A program made the position numbers and the translations under genes. A stretch of 54,332 nucleotides of DNA from an uncultured Pelagibacteraceae bacterium (GTDB lineage Bacteria > Pseudomonadota > Alphaproteobacteria > Pelagibacterales > Pelagibacteraceae): contig CACLPR010000006.1 of NCBI GenBank assembly GCA_902608845.1, forward strand, positions 1 through 54,332, in the 5' to 3' direction. Positions 53,556-54,332 of this stretch are shown piece by piece. The notes below the pieces were generated by a model that made no database searches, was not told the origin of the DNA, and saw only the letters and a list, made by a program, of their open reading frames with translations. How positions within the stretch are numbered: position 1 is the first letter of the stretch; every line of letters starts with the position of its first letter.

Positions 53556-54332
53556 TGCAAATAGTAATTCTAATTCCAGTCTTTAATGACTTTAAATCTG
53601 CATCAAAATTAATTGAAGAAATTGATATTAATATATCCAACCTTAACGCTTCATTTTCAGTAATTGTAATGAATGATGCTTCCACTGAGGAAAAAATTTT
53701 AGAAACCAAAAATTTAAATAATATTAAATCACTAAAATTAATAAATATGAGAAATAATAAAGGACATACACGTTGTATTGCAGCAGGGCTTAAACATATT
53801 TCAGAAAATGAAGATTTTGACTATGTAATTCCAATGGATGGAGATGGAGAAGATAGACCTGAAGAAATAAGAAACTTTGTAGAAAAGATTAAAGATAATC
53901 CTAATAATACCATTGTTGGAGAAAGAGTTAAAAGATCTGAAAGTTTAGTTTTTAAGGTCTGTTATTTTTTTCATAAAATTATTACTTTTACCTTTACTGG
54001 AAAATTTATAAAATTTGGAAATTATACTTGCCTCACAAAAAAAACTGTTAAAAAATTAATTGAAGACAAAGCAACTTGGAGTAGTTTTTCTGGTTCACTA
54101 GCAAAAAATGAGATTAATTTAATTAAATCTCCATCAATAAGAGGTCAAAGATACTTTGGCCCATCAAAGATGAGTTTTTTAAATTTGATAAAGCATTCTT
54201 TGTCAATAATTGCTGTGTTTAAAACTGGAGTTATCTTTAGATCGATAGCATTTTATGCAATATATTTAATAATAATCGCAGAGTATATAAGCGTAATTAC
54301 AGCAATACCTCTAGCTATAATCATTATTTTTG
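53555..54332 (+). CDS. GT2-family glycosyltransferase (DPM1/GtrB-like), partial at right edge
   Basis: MQIVILIPVFNDFKSASKLIEEID...VIVMNDASTEEKI...NMRNNKGHTRCIAAGLKHI...VIPMDGDGEDRPEEI; TM segments near the C-terminal end. Confidence 0.9.
   Translation, partial: MQIVILIPVFNDFKSASKLIEEIDINISNLNASFSVIVMNDASTEEKILETKNLNNIKSLKLINMRNNKGHTRCIAAGLKHISENEDFDYVIPMDGDGEDRPEEIRNFVEKIKDNPNNTIVGERVKRSESLVFKVCYFFHKIITFTFTGKFIKFGNYTCLTKKTVKKLIEDKATWSSFSGSLAKNEINLIKSPSIRGQRYFGPSKMSFLNLIKHSLSIIAVFKTGVIFRSIAFYAIYLIIIAEYISVITAIPLAIIIIF

Overview
AT-rich, tightly packed bacterial window. Protein content, gene order, proteorhodopsin type and base composition look like a SAR11/Pelagibacterales genome (inference from recognition, not from a search). 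Main blocks, left to right: partial trxB; an ELM1-like protein, a 2OG-Fe(II) oxygenase and an Anbu peptidase / circularly permuted ATP-grasp pair; carB-carA; yqeY-dnaG-rpoD; two tRNAs; mlaC and mlaA; an amidase; RNase P RNA (rnpB); a long dcw cell-wall/division cluster (mraZ-ftsZ-rsmH-ftsL-ftsI-murE/F fusion-mraY-murD-ftsW-murG-murC-murB-ddl-ftsQ-ftsA-lpxC), then bamD-ligA; a frameshifted Xaa-Pro aminopeptidase; uvrD; asmA-like; fumC; MazG-like; ygfZ; pyrC; prpE; a proteorhodopsin-ferredoxin-ferredoxin reductase-GST block; dksA-like; and a glycosyltransferase module. No CRISPR array, transposon, prophage or classical defence island is visible. The observations most worth checking are: (1) a tRNA-Val(GAC) with strongly non-canonical D- and T-loops, starting 2 nt after the rpoD stop; (2) ftsZ moved from the ftsA-lpxC junction to directly after mraZ, under a promoter whose -10 box overlaps three 10-bp-phased MraZ-type TGGG repeats; (3) a reduced Anbu module; (4) an A8 homopolymer frameshift in pepP; (5) convergent genes that repeatedly share 4-nt TTAA/CTAA stop overlaps; (6) inverted repeats in the few real intergenic gaps (before lpxC, bamD and proteorhodopsin). 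I found no complete new multi-gene system that I could defend.
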